This document shows positions 1 to 8,109 of a stretch of 64,000 nucleotides of DNA, piece by piece. The notes under the pieces were generated by a model that made no database searches, was not told the DNA's origin, and saw only the letters and a program-made list of their open reading frames with translations. This DNA is from Paraurantiacibacter namhicola. GTDB lineage: Bacteria > Pseudomonadota > Alphaproteobacteria > Sphingomonadales > Sphingomonadaceae. A program made the position numbers and the translations under genes. Position 1 is the stretch's first letter. Each line of letters opens with the position of its first letter. The stretch spans positions 1,535,001 through 1,599,000 of the forward strand of contig NZ_CP016545.1 of assembly GCF_001687545.1 (NCBI RefSeq), written 5' to 3'.

Positions 1-1
1 T

Positions 2-1102
2 GCCGACCGGATCCTGTCCGAATGGTTTCGTGGCCACCGCTTCGCCGGATCGAAGGACCGACGCGCCATTCGCGAGCTGGTCTATGGCGCGGTGCGCGCC
101 TGCGGCCCGATCCCGCAAACCGGCCGTGCGGCCATGTTGCGACTGGCCGAATCCGATGCCGCGATTGCACCGCTGTTCGATGGTTCGAATTACGGGCCTG
201 CCGCGATCGGGGTGGGAGAGGCTGCCGCCGAGGGCGGAACTGCGCCGCAATGGCTGGTGGACCGGCTGGCTGCATCCGGCATTGCGGGCGACGAAGCGGC
301 CGCGCTGCTTGGCCGCGCGCCGCTGGACCTGCGCGTCAACACGCAGAAGGCCTCTCGCGAGGCGCTGGAGTTGCCTGACGCGGGGGAACGGCTTGCCGCA
401 CCCAATGCGCTGCGCTTCGAGACCGGCACGCAAGTCGAGCAATGGCCCGCTTACCGCGAGGGACAGGTCGAAGTGCAGGACCATGGCAGCCAGCTTGCCT
501 GCATGGCGACGCAGGCACGCCCCGGCGAAACGGTGATCGACCTGTGCGCAGGGGCGGGCGGCAAGACGCTGGCATTGGCTGCGGCCATGGAGAACAGCGG
601 GGCATTGCTGGCCGCCGATACGGACCGGGGCCGCTTGTCGCGACTGCCTCCACGGGCCGAGCGGGCCGGCGCGGGCCTGATCGAGAGCCTGCTGCTCAAT
701 CCCGGTAAGGAGCTGGAGGCGCTGGACGGCTTCGTCGGCAAGGCCGATGCCGTGCTCGTCGATGCGCCATGCAGCGGCACGGGCACCTGGCGGCGCAATC
801 CGGAAGCGCGCTGGCGGCTGAGCGATGCGGAGCTTGCGCGCTACGTCGCAACCCAGGCCCGTTTGCTGGACATTGCCTCGCAGCTGGTCCGGCCCGGCGG
901 GCGCGTGATCTACGTCGTCTGTTCGCTGCTGGACGAAGAAGGCGCAGGGCAGGTCGATGCCTTCCTGGCGCGCAACCCTGACTGGCAGGGGGGGCGCCCG
1001 GAGGTGCCGCTCGGAAGGCCGCGCGGCCAGGGAATGCGCCTTACTCCGCACCATGATGGCACGGACGGATTTTTCATCGCCAGTATAGGTTCGCCGTGTT
1101 AG
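2..1102 (+). CDS. rsmB: RsmB/NOP-family 16S rRNA (cytosine-5) methyltransferase, 5'-partial
   Basis: SAM-dependent m5C methyltransferase that modifies rRNA in the cytoplasm. The frame is open from base 2 and continues beyond the left edge, so the true start is missing; 366 codons are present. N-terminal residues resemble the RsmB helical domain (SEWFRGHRFAG, then RRAIRELVYGAVR). The SAM-binding motif I reads DLCAGAGGKT. Motif IV is DAPCSGTGTWRR, with the catalytic-type Cys, and motif VI is VVCSLLDEEG, where most relatives have TCS. The C-terminus ends in the usual GTDGFFIA strand. Family assignment is firm; which rRNA base is modified cannot be read from sequence, and other NOP-type RNA methyltransferases share these motifs. 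Confidence 0.88.
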   Translation, partial: ADRILSEWFRGHRFAGSKDRRAIRELVYGAVRACGPIPQTGRAAMLRLAESDAAIAPLFDGSNYGPAAIGVGEAAAEGGTAPQWLVDRLAASGIAGDEAAALLGRAPLDLRVNTQKASREALELPDAGERLAAPNALRFETGTQVEQWPAYREGQVEVQDHGSQLACMATQARPGETVIDLCAGAGGKTLALAAAMENSGALLAADTDRGRLSRLPPRAERAGAGLIESLLLNPGKELEALDGFVGKADAVLVDAPCSGTGTWRRNPEARWRLSDAELARYVATQARLLDIASQLVRPGGRVIYVVCSLLDEEGAGQVDAFLARNPDWQGGRPEVPLGRPRGQGMRLTPHHDGTDGFFIASIGSPC

Positions 1103-1161
1103 CTTCGCGGGATATGGCAGGCACAGGTCTTCCAAGCTGGCCCGCTCTCAAGGAGTTCGTG

Positions 1162-1671
1162 ATGCGTTATTACCCCGCCGGAATCGCCCTTTCGCTCGCC
1201 CTGGCAGCGACTGCCAGCATGGGCGTCGCCGCGCCGCGGCAGGCCGATCCGCGCGCTGTCACGCTGGTGGCCGAAGGCCGTGCCCAGCTGGAAGCCGGGC
1301 AGACCCAGTCCGCCATCGACAGTTTCGAGGCGGCGCTGGCCGTCGATCCGGGCTATGTCCGCGTCTTCATCGAACTGGGCGATGCCGCGCGCCAGTCCGG
1401 CATGCAGGGCAAGGCAATCCATTATTACCGCGAGGCGCAGGAGCGTGATCCGGGCAACCTCGCCGCCATCGCGGGCGAGGGTGCAGCGCTTGCCGAAAAG
1501 GGCGCCACCGCCAAGGCGAACGAGAAGCTCGCCATGCTGGAAAGCCTGTGCGGCAAGAATTGCATCGAAACGCGCTACGTCGCCACGGCCATCGCGCGCG
1601 GTCCGGTCGTCGCCGAAACGGTGCTGACGGCCGAAGCGGTGCAGCCCGACGCAGGCGTCACGCAGAACTGA
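1162..1671 (+). CDS. Secreted TPR-repeat protein
   Basis: A 169-aa protein with an N-terminal signal peptide (MRYYPAGIALSLALAATASMGVAA, cleavage probably near residue 25), followed by about two to three tetratricopeptide repeats between residues 30 and 125 (motifs such as AIDSFEAALAVDPGY and AIHYYREAQERDPGN). It is therefore expected in the periplasm as a protein-interaction scaffold; no catalytic motif is visible. The ATG at 1162 is chosen because AAGGAG lies at 1150-1155; an upstream in-frame GTG would only add non-signal residues. The stop at 1669-1671 directly abuts the stop of the convergent rppH gene with no gap. The partner is unknown. Confidence 0.8.
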   Translation: MRYYPAGIALSLALAATASMGVAAPRQADPRAVTLVAEGRAQLEAGQTQSAIDSFEAALAVDPGYVRVFIELGDAARQSGMQGKAIHYYREAQERDPGNLAAIAGEGAALAEKGATAKANEKLAMLESLCGKNCIETRYVATAIARGPVVAETVLTAEAVQPDAGVTQN

Positions 1672-2154
1672 TCAAAGCCGGTCGCGAAACCCCGCGACAA
1701 CCGCTTCGTAAATCGGTTTCTTGAACGGCACGATCAGCTCGGGCAGCAGCGCTGCATCGACCCATTTCCATTCGCAGAATTCCGGGTGCTTGTGCGCCTG
1801 CAGGTCGATGTCCGCATCGCTGCCCGTCATGCGGACGAGATACCAATATTGCCGCTGGCCCCGGTATCTTCCGCCCCACAGCTTGCCCTGCAGCTCTTCC
1901 GGCAGGTCGTAATACAGCTCGTCCTCCATGCGGTGCAGGATCTGCAGATGCGCCGGCGCCAGGCCCGTCTCTTCGCCCAGCTCGCGCAGCATGGCCTCGT
2001 CCAGGTCCTCGCCATCGTCCACGCCGCCCTGCGGCATCTGCCACCAGTCGCCTTCGCGGTTGTCGATCCGCTTGCCGACGAAGACCTTGCCTTCGCCGTT
2101 CACCAGCATCGTGCCCACGCAGGGGCGGTAATCCGATTTTCTGTGCTCAGTCAT
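1672..2154 (-). CDS. rppH: RNA 5'-pyrophosphohydrolase (Nudix)
   Basis: A 160-aa Nudix hydrolase of the RppH type, which removes pyrophosphate from the 5' end of triphosphorylated mRNA and so starts RNA decay. The complete Nudix box (G-x5-E-x7-REL-x-EE-x-GL) is present at about residues 42-64 (starting GGVDDGED and ending RELGEETGL). RppH-type flanks are visible: YRPCVGTML at the N-terminus, WQMPQGG before the box, and W-x-W near EFCEWKWVD. The ATG at 2154 gives the family start (MTEHRKSDYRPCVG). Other Nudix hydrolases (Ap4A pyrophosphatase) are related, but the WQMPQGG and FxxxK(K)P features favour RppH/IalA. It is divergent from korA. Confidence 0.9.
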   Translation of the reverse strand: MTEHRKSDYRPCVGTMLVNGEGKVFVGKRIDNREGDWWQMPQGGVDDGEDLDEAMLRELGEETGLAPAHLQILHRMEDELYYDLPEELQGKLWGGRYRGQRQYWYLVRMTGSDADIDLQAHKHPEFCEWKWVDAALLPELIVPFKKPIYEAVVAGFRDRL

Positions 2155-2291
2155 GCGCGTCCGGTTAGGCGAGACTATCGGGAACTTACAGAAAAACTTG
2201 GTTGCCGGGCCATCCCGTGCCACCTACTCCGCCGCAGCAATTTGAGATGATTTATGCGCGCGGCAATGCCAGCGTGCCGACAGGACGATTT

Positions 2292-4229
2292 ATGGCAAGC
2301 CAGCCGGCTGAACCCACCCAGGAAAACCAGGCCCCCGATGCCGTCACCGTCCGCTTTGCCGGTGACAGCGGCGACGGGATGCAGCTGACGGGCGGGCAGT
2401 TCACGCTTTCCACCGCGCTGGCGGGCAACGACCTTGCCACTTTCCCCGATTTCCCCGCCGAAATTCGCGCGCCCCAGGGCACGCTTTTCGGTGTCTCGGC
2501 TTTCCAGATCAATTTCGGCAGTCGGCAGATCTCTACGGCAGGCGATGCGCCGGACGTGCTGATCGCGATGAACCCTGCGGCGCTGAAGGTGAACCTTGCC
2601 GCGCTGAAGCCGGGCGGCCTGATCATCGCCGACACCGGCGAATTCACGAAGCGCAACCTCGACAAGGCCAAGTATGCCGCCAACCCGCTGGAAGGCGACG
2701 ATCTGGCCAAGTGGCAGCTCATGGCCTTCGACATCAGCGCGCTGACCATCGAGGCGGTGAGGGAATTCGGCCTTGGCAACAAGGATGCGCTGCGCTGCAA
2801 GAACATGTGGACGCTGGGCCTGGCCCTGTGGATGTTCGATCGTCCGCGCGAGCCGATCCACGACTGGCTGAAGGCCAAGTTCAAGTCCAAGCCGGACATT
2901 GCCGCCGCCAATATCGCCGCGCTGGATGCAGGCCATGCCTATGGCGAGACGGCGGAGCTGGGCCGCACCACGGTTGCCCCCGTCAAAAGCGAGCCGGGCC
3001 TCTATCGCACCATCACCGGGGCGGAGAGCGTCTCGCTGGGCCTGGTGGCGGGCGCGCAGCTGGCGGAGCTGCCGCTGTTCTTCGGCGGCTATCCCATCAC
3101 GCCGGCCTCCGCGATCCTGCACCATCTCGCGCGGCTGAAGGAATTCGGCGTCACCACCTTCCAGGCGGAAGACGAGATTGCCGCGATCTGCGCCGCCATC
3201 GGCGCGAGCTATGCCGGGCAGCTGGGCATCACCAGCTCCTCCGGCCCGGGCATTGCACTCAAGACCGAAGCGATGGGCCTAGCCATCATGGTGGAGCTGC
3301 CGCTGGTCATCGTGAACAGCCAGCGCGGCGGCCCCTCTACCGGCCTGCCCACCAAGACGGAGCAGAGCGACCTCTACCAGGCGGTCTATGGCCGCAATGG
3401 CGATGCGCCGCTGCCGGTTATCGCCGCGCGCAGCCCGGCCGACGCCTTCGAAGTGGCCATCGAGGCCTGCCGCATCGCCGTGGAATACATGACGCCCGTG
3501 ATGCTGCTGACCGACGGCTATATCGCCAATGCCGCTGAGCCGTGGAAGGTGCCTGACCCGAGCGGCTACGAGCCGTTCCCCGCGCAGTTCCTGACCGAGA
3601 AGAACGGCACGGACGAAGACGGCGAGGACACCTTCCTGCCTTACAAGCGGGACGGGAAGGGCGCGCGCCCCTGGGTCAAGCCCGGCACGCCCGGCCTGAT
3701 GCATCGCATTGGCGGGATCGAGAAGCACGAGCTGACCGGCAATATCGATTACTCGCCCGACAACCACCAGCGCATGACCGATGCGCGCAAGTCCAAGATC
3801 GCGGGCATCACCGTGCCGCCGCAGGAAGTGTCGTCCGGCAACGAGACGGGCGAGCTGGTTGTCGTGGGCTGGGGCTCCACCTTCGGCCCGATCCACCAGG
3901 CGGTGGGCCGCTGGCGCGCGAAGGGCCGCAAGGTCAGCCATGTCCATGTCCGCAATATCTGGCCGCTGCCCGCCAACCTCGGCGAGCTGCTGGGCGGGTT
4001 CGACCATGTGCTGGTGCCGGAAATGAACACCGGCCAGTTCAAGACTGTGCTGCGCGATCAGCTGCTGATCGACGCCGAGAGCCTCACTAAGACCAGCGGC
4101 CAGCCCTTCCAGATCGCCGAGCTGGAGGAAGCCATCGGAAAGTTCTTCGATGGCATTCCCGGTAATGAAGGCGGCGACGTCAAGGTGAACAACCAGCAGC
4201 TTCCCAGCCCGGAAGCGGAGAACGACTGA
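2292..4229 (+). CDS. korA: 2-oxoacid:ferredoxin oxidoreductase, fused gamma-alpha subunit (KorA)
   Basis: The 645-aa large subunit of a 2-oxoglutarate-type ferredoxin oxidoreductase, which decarboxylates a 2-oxoacid to acyl-CoA and reduces ferredoxin. The N-terminal gamma domain (about residues 15-190) starts with VRFAGDSGDGMQLTGGQF. The alpha pyrimidine-binding domain follows (about 220-450, with GGYPITPAS, FQAEDEIAAI and SSSGPGIALKTEA), then a C-terminal domain ending near residue 640. Fusion of gamma and alpha is normal for this subfamily. The ATG at 2292 follows AGGACG at 2282-2287. It overlaps korB by one base (TGATG), implying translational coupling. Substrate is inferred from family resemblance; pyruvate or indolepyruvate versions are less similar. 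Confidence 0.93.
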   Translation: MASQPAEPTQENQAPDAVTVRFAGDSGDGMQLTGGQFTLSTALAGNDLATFPDFPAEIRAPQGTLFGVSAFQINFGSRQISTAGDAPDVLIAMNPAALKVNLAALKPGGLIIADTGEFTKRNLDKAKYAANPLEGDDLAKWQLMAFDISALTIEAVREFGLGNKDALRCKNMWTLGLALWMFDRPREPIHDWLKAKFKSKPDIAAANIAALDAGHAYGETAELGRTTVAPVKSEPGLYRTITGAESVSLGLVAGAQLAELPLFFGGYPITPASAILHHLARLKEFGVTTFQAEDEIAAICAAIGASYAGQLGITSSSGPGIALKTEAMGLAIMVELPLVIVNSQRGGPSTGLPTKTEQSDLYQAVYGRNGDAPLPVIAARSPADAFEVAIEACRIAVEYMTPVMLLTDGYIANAAEPWKVPDPSGYEPFPAQFLTEKNGTDEDGEDTFLPYKRDGKGARPWVKPGTPGLMHRIGGIEKHELTGNIDYSPDNHQRMTDARKSKIAGITVPPQEVSSGNETGELVVVGWGSTFGPIHQAVGRWRAKGRKVSHVHVRNIWPLPANLGELLGGFDHVLVPEMNTGQFKTVLRDQLLIDAESLTKTSGQPFQIAELEEAIGKFFDGIPGNEGGDVKVNNQQLPSPEAEND

Positions 4230-5275
4230 TGAACGCACCCGCCAAGATCGAAACCACGCTGAAGGACTGGGAAACCGACCAGGAGGTTCGCTGGTGCCCG
4301 GGCTGCGGGGACTATGCGATCCTCAAGGCCGTGCAGCGCACGCTGCCGCAGCTGGGTTGCGATCCGGCAAACACGGTGTTCGTCAGCGGCATCGGCTGCT
4401 CCAGCCGCTTCCCCTATTACATCGAGAGCTACGGCTTCCACACAATCCACGGACGCGCGCCGGCCTTTGCCACGGGCGTAAAGCTGGCAAATCCGGACCT
4501 TGACGTGTGGATGGTGACCGGTGACGGCGATGGCCTGTCCATCGGCGGCAACCACTTGCTGCATGTCCTGCGCCGCAACGTGAACCTGCAGATCATGCTG
4601 TTCAATAACGAGATCTACGGCCTGACGAAGGGCCAGTACTCGCCGACGAGCCGGGAAGGGACCAAGAGCCCGTCCAGCCCGATCGGCAGCGTGGATCATC
4701 CGGCCAACCCCTGCGCTTTCGCGCTGGGTGCGGGCGCGCGTTTCGTCGGGCGCGGCATCGACGTGTCCAAGCACTTGCCGGATGTGCTGAAGGCCGCCCA
4801 TGCCCACCAGGGCGCGGCCTTCATCGAGATTTTCCAAAACTGCATCGTCTACAACAAGGACGTGTTCGACGATTTCGCCAAGCCCAAGGGCGCGGACCAG
4901 CAGCAGCTTTGGCTGAAGGATGGCGAACCCATGCTGTTCGGCAGCGAGAAGACCGGCGGCGTGAAGGGTATCGCGCTCGATTCCGAGAATTTGATCCTGA
5001 AGGTCGTCGATGTGGAAGGCGACGACTGGCAGTCTGCCGGCGTGCTGGTGCACAATGCCAAGAGCCGGATGCTGGCGCACATGCTGGTGGAATTGCCCTT
5101 CGGCGATTTCCCCATGCCGCTGGGCGTCATCTACGACGATCCCGCCGCGACCTTCGAAAGCGCCGTGATTGCGGAGCGGGAAGCGTCTGCCGCGGGTAAG
5201 GAGGCCAGCCTAGCCAAGCTGCTCGCAAAGGGCCAGACTTGGACGGTGGACGGCACCGCGCAGGATCCGGTCTGA
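4229..5275 (+). CDS. korB: 2-oxoacid:ferredoxin oxidoreductase beta subunit (KorB)
   Basis: The 348-aa thiamine-diphosphate-binding subunit that forms the active enzyme with KorA. Visible features are the cluster-binding CxxC near residues 24-27 (WCPGCGDY), a third Cys in SGIGCSSR, the TPP motif GDGDGLSIGGNH extending to FNNEIYGLTKGQ, and a fourth Cys in IFQNCIVYNKD. The four Cys match the [4Fe-4S] ligand pattern of two-subunit 2-oxoacid:ferredoxin oxidoreductases. It starts inside the korA stop codon. No ferredoxin gene lies next to it, so the electron acceptor must be encoded elsewhere. Confidence 0.93.
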   Translation: MNAPAKIETTLKDWETDQEVRWCPGCGDYAILKAVQRTLPQLGCDPANTVFVSGIGCSSRFPYYIESYGFHTIHGRAPAFATGVKLANPDLDVWMVTGDGDGLSIGGNHLLHVLRRNVNLQIMLFNNEIYGLTKGQYSPTSREGTKSPSSPIGSVDHPANPCAFALGAGARFVGRGIDVSKHLPDVLKAAHAHQGAAFIEIFQNCIVYNKDVFDDFAKPKGADQQQLWLKDGEPMLFGSEKTGGVKGIALDSENLILKVVDVEGDDWQSAGVLVHNAKSRMLAHMLVELPFGDFPMPLGVIYDDPAATFESAVIAEREASAAGKEASLAKLLAKGQTWTVDGTAQDPV

Positions 5276-5292
5276 CTTTTAGGAGAGAATTG

Positions 5293-5679
5293 ATGCTTGG
5301 ACACATACTGATAATGTCGGCGGCGCTTTTCTCTGATGCTGGCGATCCCATCCCTCCGCAGGACGGAGACATCATGGTCCCGCCTGCGGCCAGGGAATTC
5401 CTCGTCGCCTGCATTCAGTCGGGCGGCCAAGCACATATTGTCCGCACGGCAGGCACGCAGCAATTTTTGTCTTTCGATGTCGACGTCGTCTTCTCCGTGA
5501 ATGTCTGGGACAGTTTCAACACCGACAAAGCCTCGGTCAGCTATCGCCGTAAATCCGGCACGTTTGGAAACGCCGTCATCACTCGAGGCGGAAGTTTTAC
5601 TACGTCCGCATATACGGCTTCGTTGAACCCCTATTCTGATCAGTTTCCTCTGTTCGCTTGCGTGCGTGTCAGCCCCTGA
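5293..5679 (+). CDS. Small hypothetical secreted protein
   Basis: An open frame of 128 aa beginning with ATG at 5293, preceded by AGGAGAG at 5281-5287, 17 bases after korB. The N-terminus (MLGHILIMSAALFSDA) could be a short signal peptide. The rest has no family I recognise; it contains two Cys (in VACIQSG and LFACVRV) that could form a disulfide, and is rich in Ser, Thr and beta-prone residues. Base composition is visibly less GC-rich than the neighbouring kor genes, with more A/T third positions, which could mean transfer or weak constraint. It is real as an open frame with a good ribosome-binding site; function unknown. Confidence 0.6.
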   Translation: MLGHILIMSAALFSDAGDPIPPQDGDIMVPPAAREFLVACIQSGGQAHIVRTAGTQQFLSFDVDVVFSVNVWDSFNTDKASVSYRRKSGTFGNAVITRGGSFTTSAYTASLNPYSDQFPLFACVRVSP

Positions 5680-5809
5680 GCGCAAAGTCGCCTAGAGGGC
5701 GAATGGTGAGAGCATGTAACAGCCCAGAGCAAAATTGCGCTGCATTGGGTTGCAATCGGCTACCGGTCTCCCAGTTTGGCTGCGACAGACAATCAGGGAG
5801 TATCGCTGC

Positions 5810-6919
5810 ATGACATCGCCGCTGTTCAATGAATTTTCCGTTCGCGGACTGACGCTGCCCAACCGCATCGTGATGGCGCCGATGACGCGCAATTTCGCGC
5901 CCGGCGGCGTTCCGGGTGCGCATAATGCGGAGTATTACCGCAAGCGGGCCGAAGGGGGCACGGGCCTGATCCTGACGGAAGGCACGGTGGTGGACCGGCC
6001 CGAAGCGGCCAATCACCCGGCGATCCCGCATTTCCATGGCGAGCAGGCGCTGGCCGGATGGCAGGAGGTGGTCGAGGCCGTGCACGGCGCCGGCGGCAAG
6101 ATCGCGCCGCAGATCTGGCACACCGGTGCAGTGAAGGCGCAGCGCCCCGATGCTCCGCGTCCCGGCGAGCCGGAAGGGCCGAGCGGCCTGTTCAAACCGG
6201 ATGAACCCAATGGCAAGGCCATGACCGAAGAGGACGTGGAAGACACCGTCGCCGCCTTCGTCAGCGCGGCAAAGGATGCGCAGCGCCTGGGTTTCGACAC
6301 CATCGAGTTCCACGGCGCGCATGGCTATCTGATCGACCAGTTCTTCTGGGACGGCACCAACCAGCGCGAGGACCGCTGGGGCGGCGATAGCCTCACGGCG
6401 CGCACCGCCTTCGCCACCGAAATCCTGAAGCGCACGCGCGCTGCCGTGGCCGAGGACATGCCCATCATCCTGCGCATCAGCCAGTGGAACCAGCAGGACT
6501 ACACCCGCCGCCTGGCCACGACGCCGGACGAGCTGGAAGCGTGGGTTGCCCCGCTGGTGGACGCAGGGGCCGATGTGCTGCACTGCTCGCAGCGCCGTTT
6601 TTGGGAACCGGAATTCCCGGAATTGGACGGCGAAAAGGGCCTGAATTTCGCAGGCTGGGTCAAGAAGCTGGCAGGCGTGCCCACCATCAGCGTAGGCAGC
6701 GTGGCGCTGGACGGCGATTTCTTCTCCACCTTCAAAGGCGAAGCGATGGCCCCGACGGACCTTGGCGACCTGGAAGAGCGCATGGATCGCGGCGAATTCG
6801 ACCTGATCGCCGTGGGCCGCGCGCTGATCGCCAACCCGGATTGGGCCAACATGGTCCGCGAAGGCCGAGTGGCCGACCTGCAGGGCTACCGCGCGGAACA
6901 GCTGGGCGAGCTGGTCTGA
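5810..6919 (+). CDS. NADH:flavin oxidoreductase, Old Yellow Enzyme family
   Basis: A 369-aa FMN-dependent TIM-barrel ene-reductase. Family features are NRIVMAPMTR at residues 19-28, GTGLILTEGTVV near 50, the substrate-binding pair in FHGAHGYLIDQF near 180, RWGGDSLTAR near 200, and the phosphate-binding end IAVGRALIANPDW near 340. It reduces activated C=C bonds or nitro groups using NAD(P)H, in the cytosol; the physiological substrate cannot be inferred. The ATG at 5810 gives the family-typical MTSPLFNEF; CAGGGAG lies at 5794-5800. It is transcribed alone after a 130-base gap and followed by an inverted-repeat element. Confidence 0.9.
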   Translation: MTSPLFNEFSVRGLTLPNRIVMAPMTRNFAPGGVPGAHNAEYYRKRAEGGTGLILTEGTVVDRPEAANHPAIPHFHGEQALAGWQEVVEAVHGAGGKIAPQIWHTGAVKAQRPDAPRPGEPEGPSGLFKPDEPNGKAMTEEDVEDTVAAFVSAAKDAQRLGFDTIEFHGAHGYLIDQFFWDGTNQREDRWGGDSLTARTAFATEILKRTRAAVAEDMPIILRISQWNQQDYTRRLATTPDELEAWVAPLVDAGADVLHCSQRRFWEPEFPELDGEKGLNFAGWVKKLAGVPTISVGSVALDGDFFSTFKGEAMAPTDLGDLEERMDRGEFDLIAVGRALIANPDWANMVREGRVADLQGYRAEQLGELV

Positions 6920-6931
6920 GAACTCTCTCTA

Positions 6932-7023
6932 CGTCATCCCGAACTTGATCCGGGATCCCGCTTCCTTTTTGATGGCGCTCTGCCAGAAGGGAGCGGAACC
7001 CCGGCTCGTGGGCCGGGGTGACG
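6932..7023. repeat. Imperfect inverted-repeat element (CGTCATCCC...GGGGTGACG)
   Basis: A 92-base intergenic element. The left arm starts CGTCATCCCGAACTTGATCC and the right arm ends CGTGGGCCGGGGTGACG, so the terminal 10 or so bases are complementary with mismatches. Internal short palindromes (GATCCGGGATC) are present. Such CGTCATCCC...GGGTGACG units are widespread intergenic repeats in sphingomonads. It sits between an OYE gene and the DUF457 gene, close upstream of the latter's ribosome-binding site, and could form a hairpin in RNA from either strand. Confidence 0.7.
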
Positions 7024-7043
7024 ATAATTGAGAGGGGCGCAAT

Positions 7044-7997
7044 TTGGACAATCTCACCCATTCGCTGGTCGGCGCGCTGATTGGTCAGACCGGCCTGAAG
7101 CGCAAGACGGGCCTCAACATACCCGCGCTCATCATCGGTGCGAACCTGCCGGATGTGGATGCGGCGTGCTTCTTCTGGCTTGAGGGTGTGGAACACCTCG
7201 GCTTCCGGCGCGGTATCACGCATGGGCCGCCCGCTTGGCTGCTGCTGCCGCTGGTGCTGGCAGGCATGCTGTGGGGATTTGACCGCTGGCAGGCCAAACG
7301 CGGCAAGCGTCCCGAGGGGCGCGTTCCGGTGCATTTCGGCTGGCTTTACCTGCTCGGCTTCATCGCCTGCCTGACGCACCCGGCGCTCGACTGGCTCAAT
7401 GTCTACGGCATCCGCCTGCTGGAGCCGTTCTCCAGCCAGTGGTTCTACGGCGATACGCTGTTCATCATCGACGTGTGGCTGTGGGGTCTGATGGGCTTTG
7501 CGACGTGGTGGTCGCTGCGACAGGAAAAGCGCGGCGAGACATGGCGAAAGACCGGGCGGCAAGCGCTGGCGCTTGCGCTGGTCTATATCGGGGTGAACGG
7601 TGCGATCAGCACGTATGTCGCGAGTTCGGCGCAGGCTGCAAATCCGCAAGCGACTCAGGTTATTGCCAGTCCGCTGCCCGTCACCAGCTGGGATCGCGAA
7701 GTTTTGTTGAAAGTGGACTACGGATATTGGGCTCACGTGGAAAGTTCCGCTCGACAAGATCTCGCCCGCCCCAACAAAATTTCGGTTTCTCCCTGTCGCC
7801 TGTCGACCGCAACCGCAGGCGCGAACTCGCAACTCGACGCTTTTCTATTCTGGTCACGCGCCCTGATTGCGGAGCGGGCGGAGGATGGTTCGGTGATCCT
7901 GCGCGATGCGCGGTTTTACGATCCGCGCGCGCGGGACAGGTTCTCGCTGGCGCTGCCGGACGTGGAATGCGAGCCCCTCGCCCCACCGTCACCCTGA
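7044..7997 (+). CDS. DUF457 (YdjM-like) inner-membrane protein, putative metal-dependent hydrolase
   Basis: A 317-aa integral membrane protein of the DUF457/YdjM family. The N-terminus MDNLTHSLVGALIGQ is the family hallmark and fixes the start at a TTG codon (7044-7046) preceded by GAGAGGGG. Conserved His/Asp-containing motifs ANLPDVDA (near 33), RGITHGP (near 56) and LTHPALDWLN (near 112) are the probable metal ligands. About four to five hydrophobic segments occupy residues 60-200; the C-terminal 120 residues are soluble. The stop codon (TGA at 7995-7997) lies inside an inverted-repeat element, so the last three or so residues are repeat-derived. Biochemical activity is unproven in the family. 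Confidence 0.85.
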   Translation: MDNLTHSLVGALIGQTGLKRKTGLNIPALIIGANLPDVDAACFFWLEGVEHLGFRRGITHGPPAWLLLPLVLAGMLWGFDRWQAKRGKRPEGRVPVHFGWLYLLGFIACLTHPALDWLNVYGIRLLEPFSSQWFYGDTLFIIDVWLWGLMGFATWWSLRQEKRGETWRKTGRQALALALVYIGVNGAISTYVASSAQAANPQATQVIASPLPVTSWDREVLLKVDYGYWAHVESSARQDLARPNKISVSPCRLSTATAGANSQLDAFLFWSRALIAERAEDGSVILRDARFYDPRARDRFSLALPDVECEPLAPPSP

Positions 7998-8078
7998 ACT
8001 TGTTTCAGGGTCTATTTCGCATCTTCGCACCGTAGCCGGCAATCCGGGCATGGATGCTGAAACAAGTTCAGCATGACG
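7987..8078. repeat. Inverted-repeat element (CCTGAACTTGTTTCAG...CTGAAACAAGTTCAG)
   Basis: A 92-base element with nearly perfect terminal inverted repeats of about 23-26 bases: the left arm begins CGTCACCCTGAACTTGTTTC and the right arm ends GAAACAAGTTCAGCATGACG. It overlaps the last codons and stop of the DUF457 gene and ends 31 bases before the photolyase coding region. As RNA it would form a long hairpin, possibly acting as a terminator or processing site between the two genes, though no U-run follows. It has the same overall plan as the element at 6932-7023 but different arms. Confidence 0.85.
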
Positions 8079-8109
8079 GAGTTAAGAGAGGAGCAAGCGG
8101 AGACAAAGC

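Noticed and set aside
7690-7850. Possible compensated frameshift in the DUF457 gene around residues 225-262
   Set aside because: One alternative frame gives a natural-looking stretch (TWKVPLDKISPAPTKFRFLP), but the assigned frame resumes with AFLFWSR at the expected place and third-position GC is similar in both, so I could not support a real shift. An alignment with relatives would decide it.
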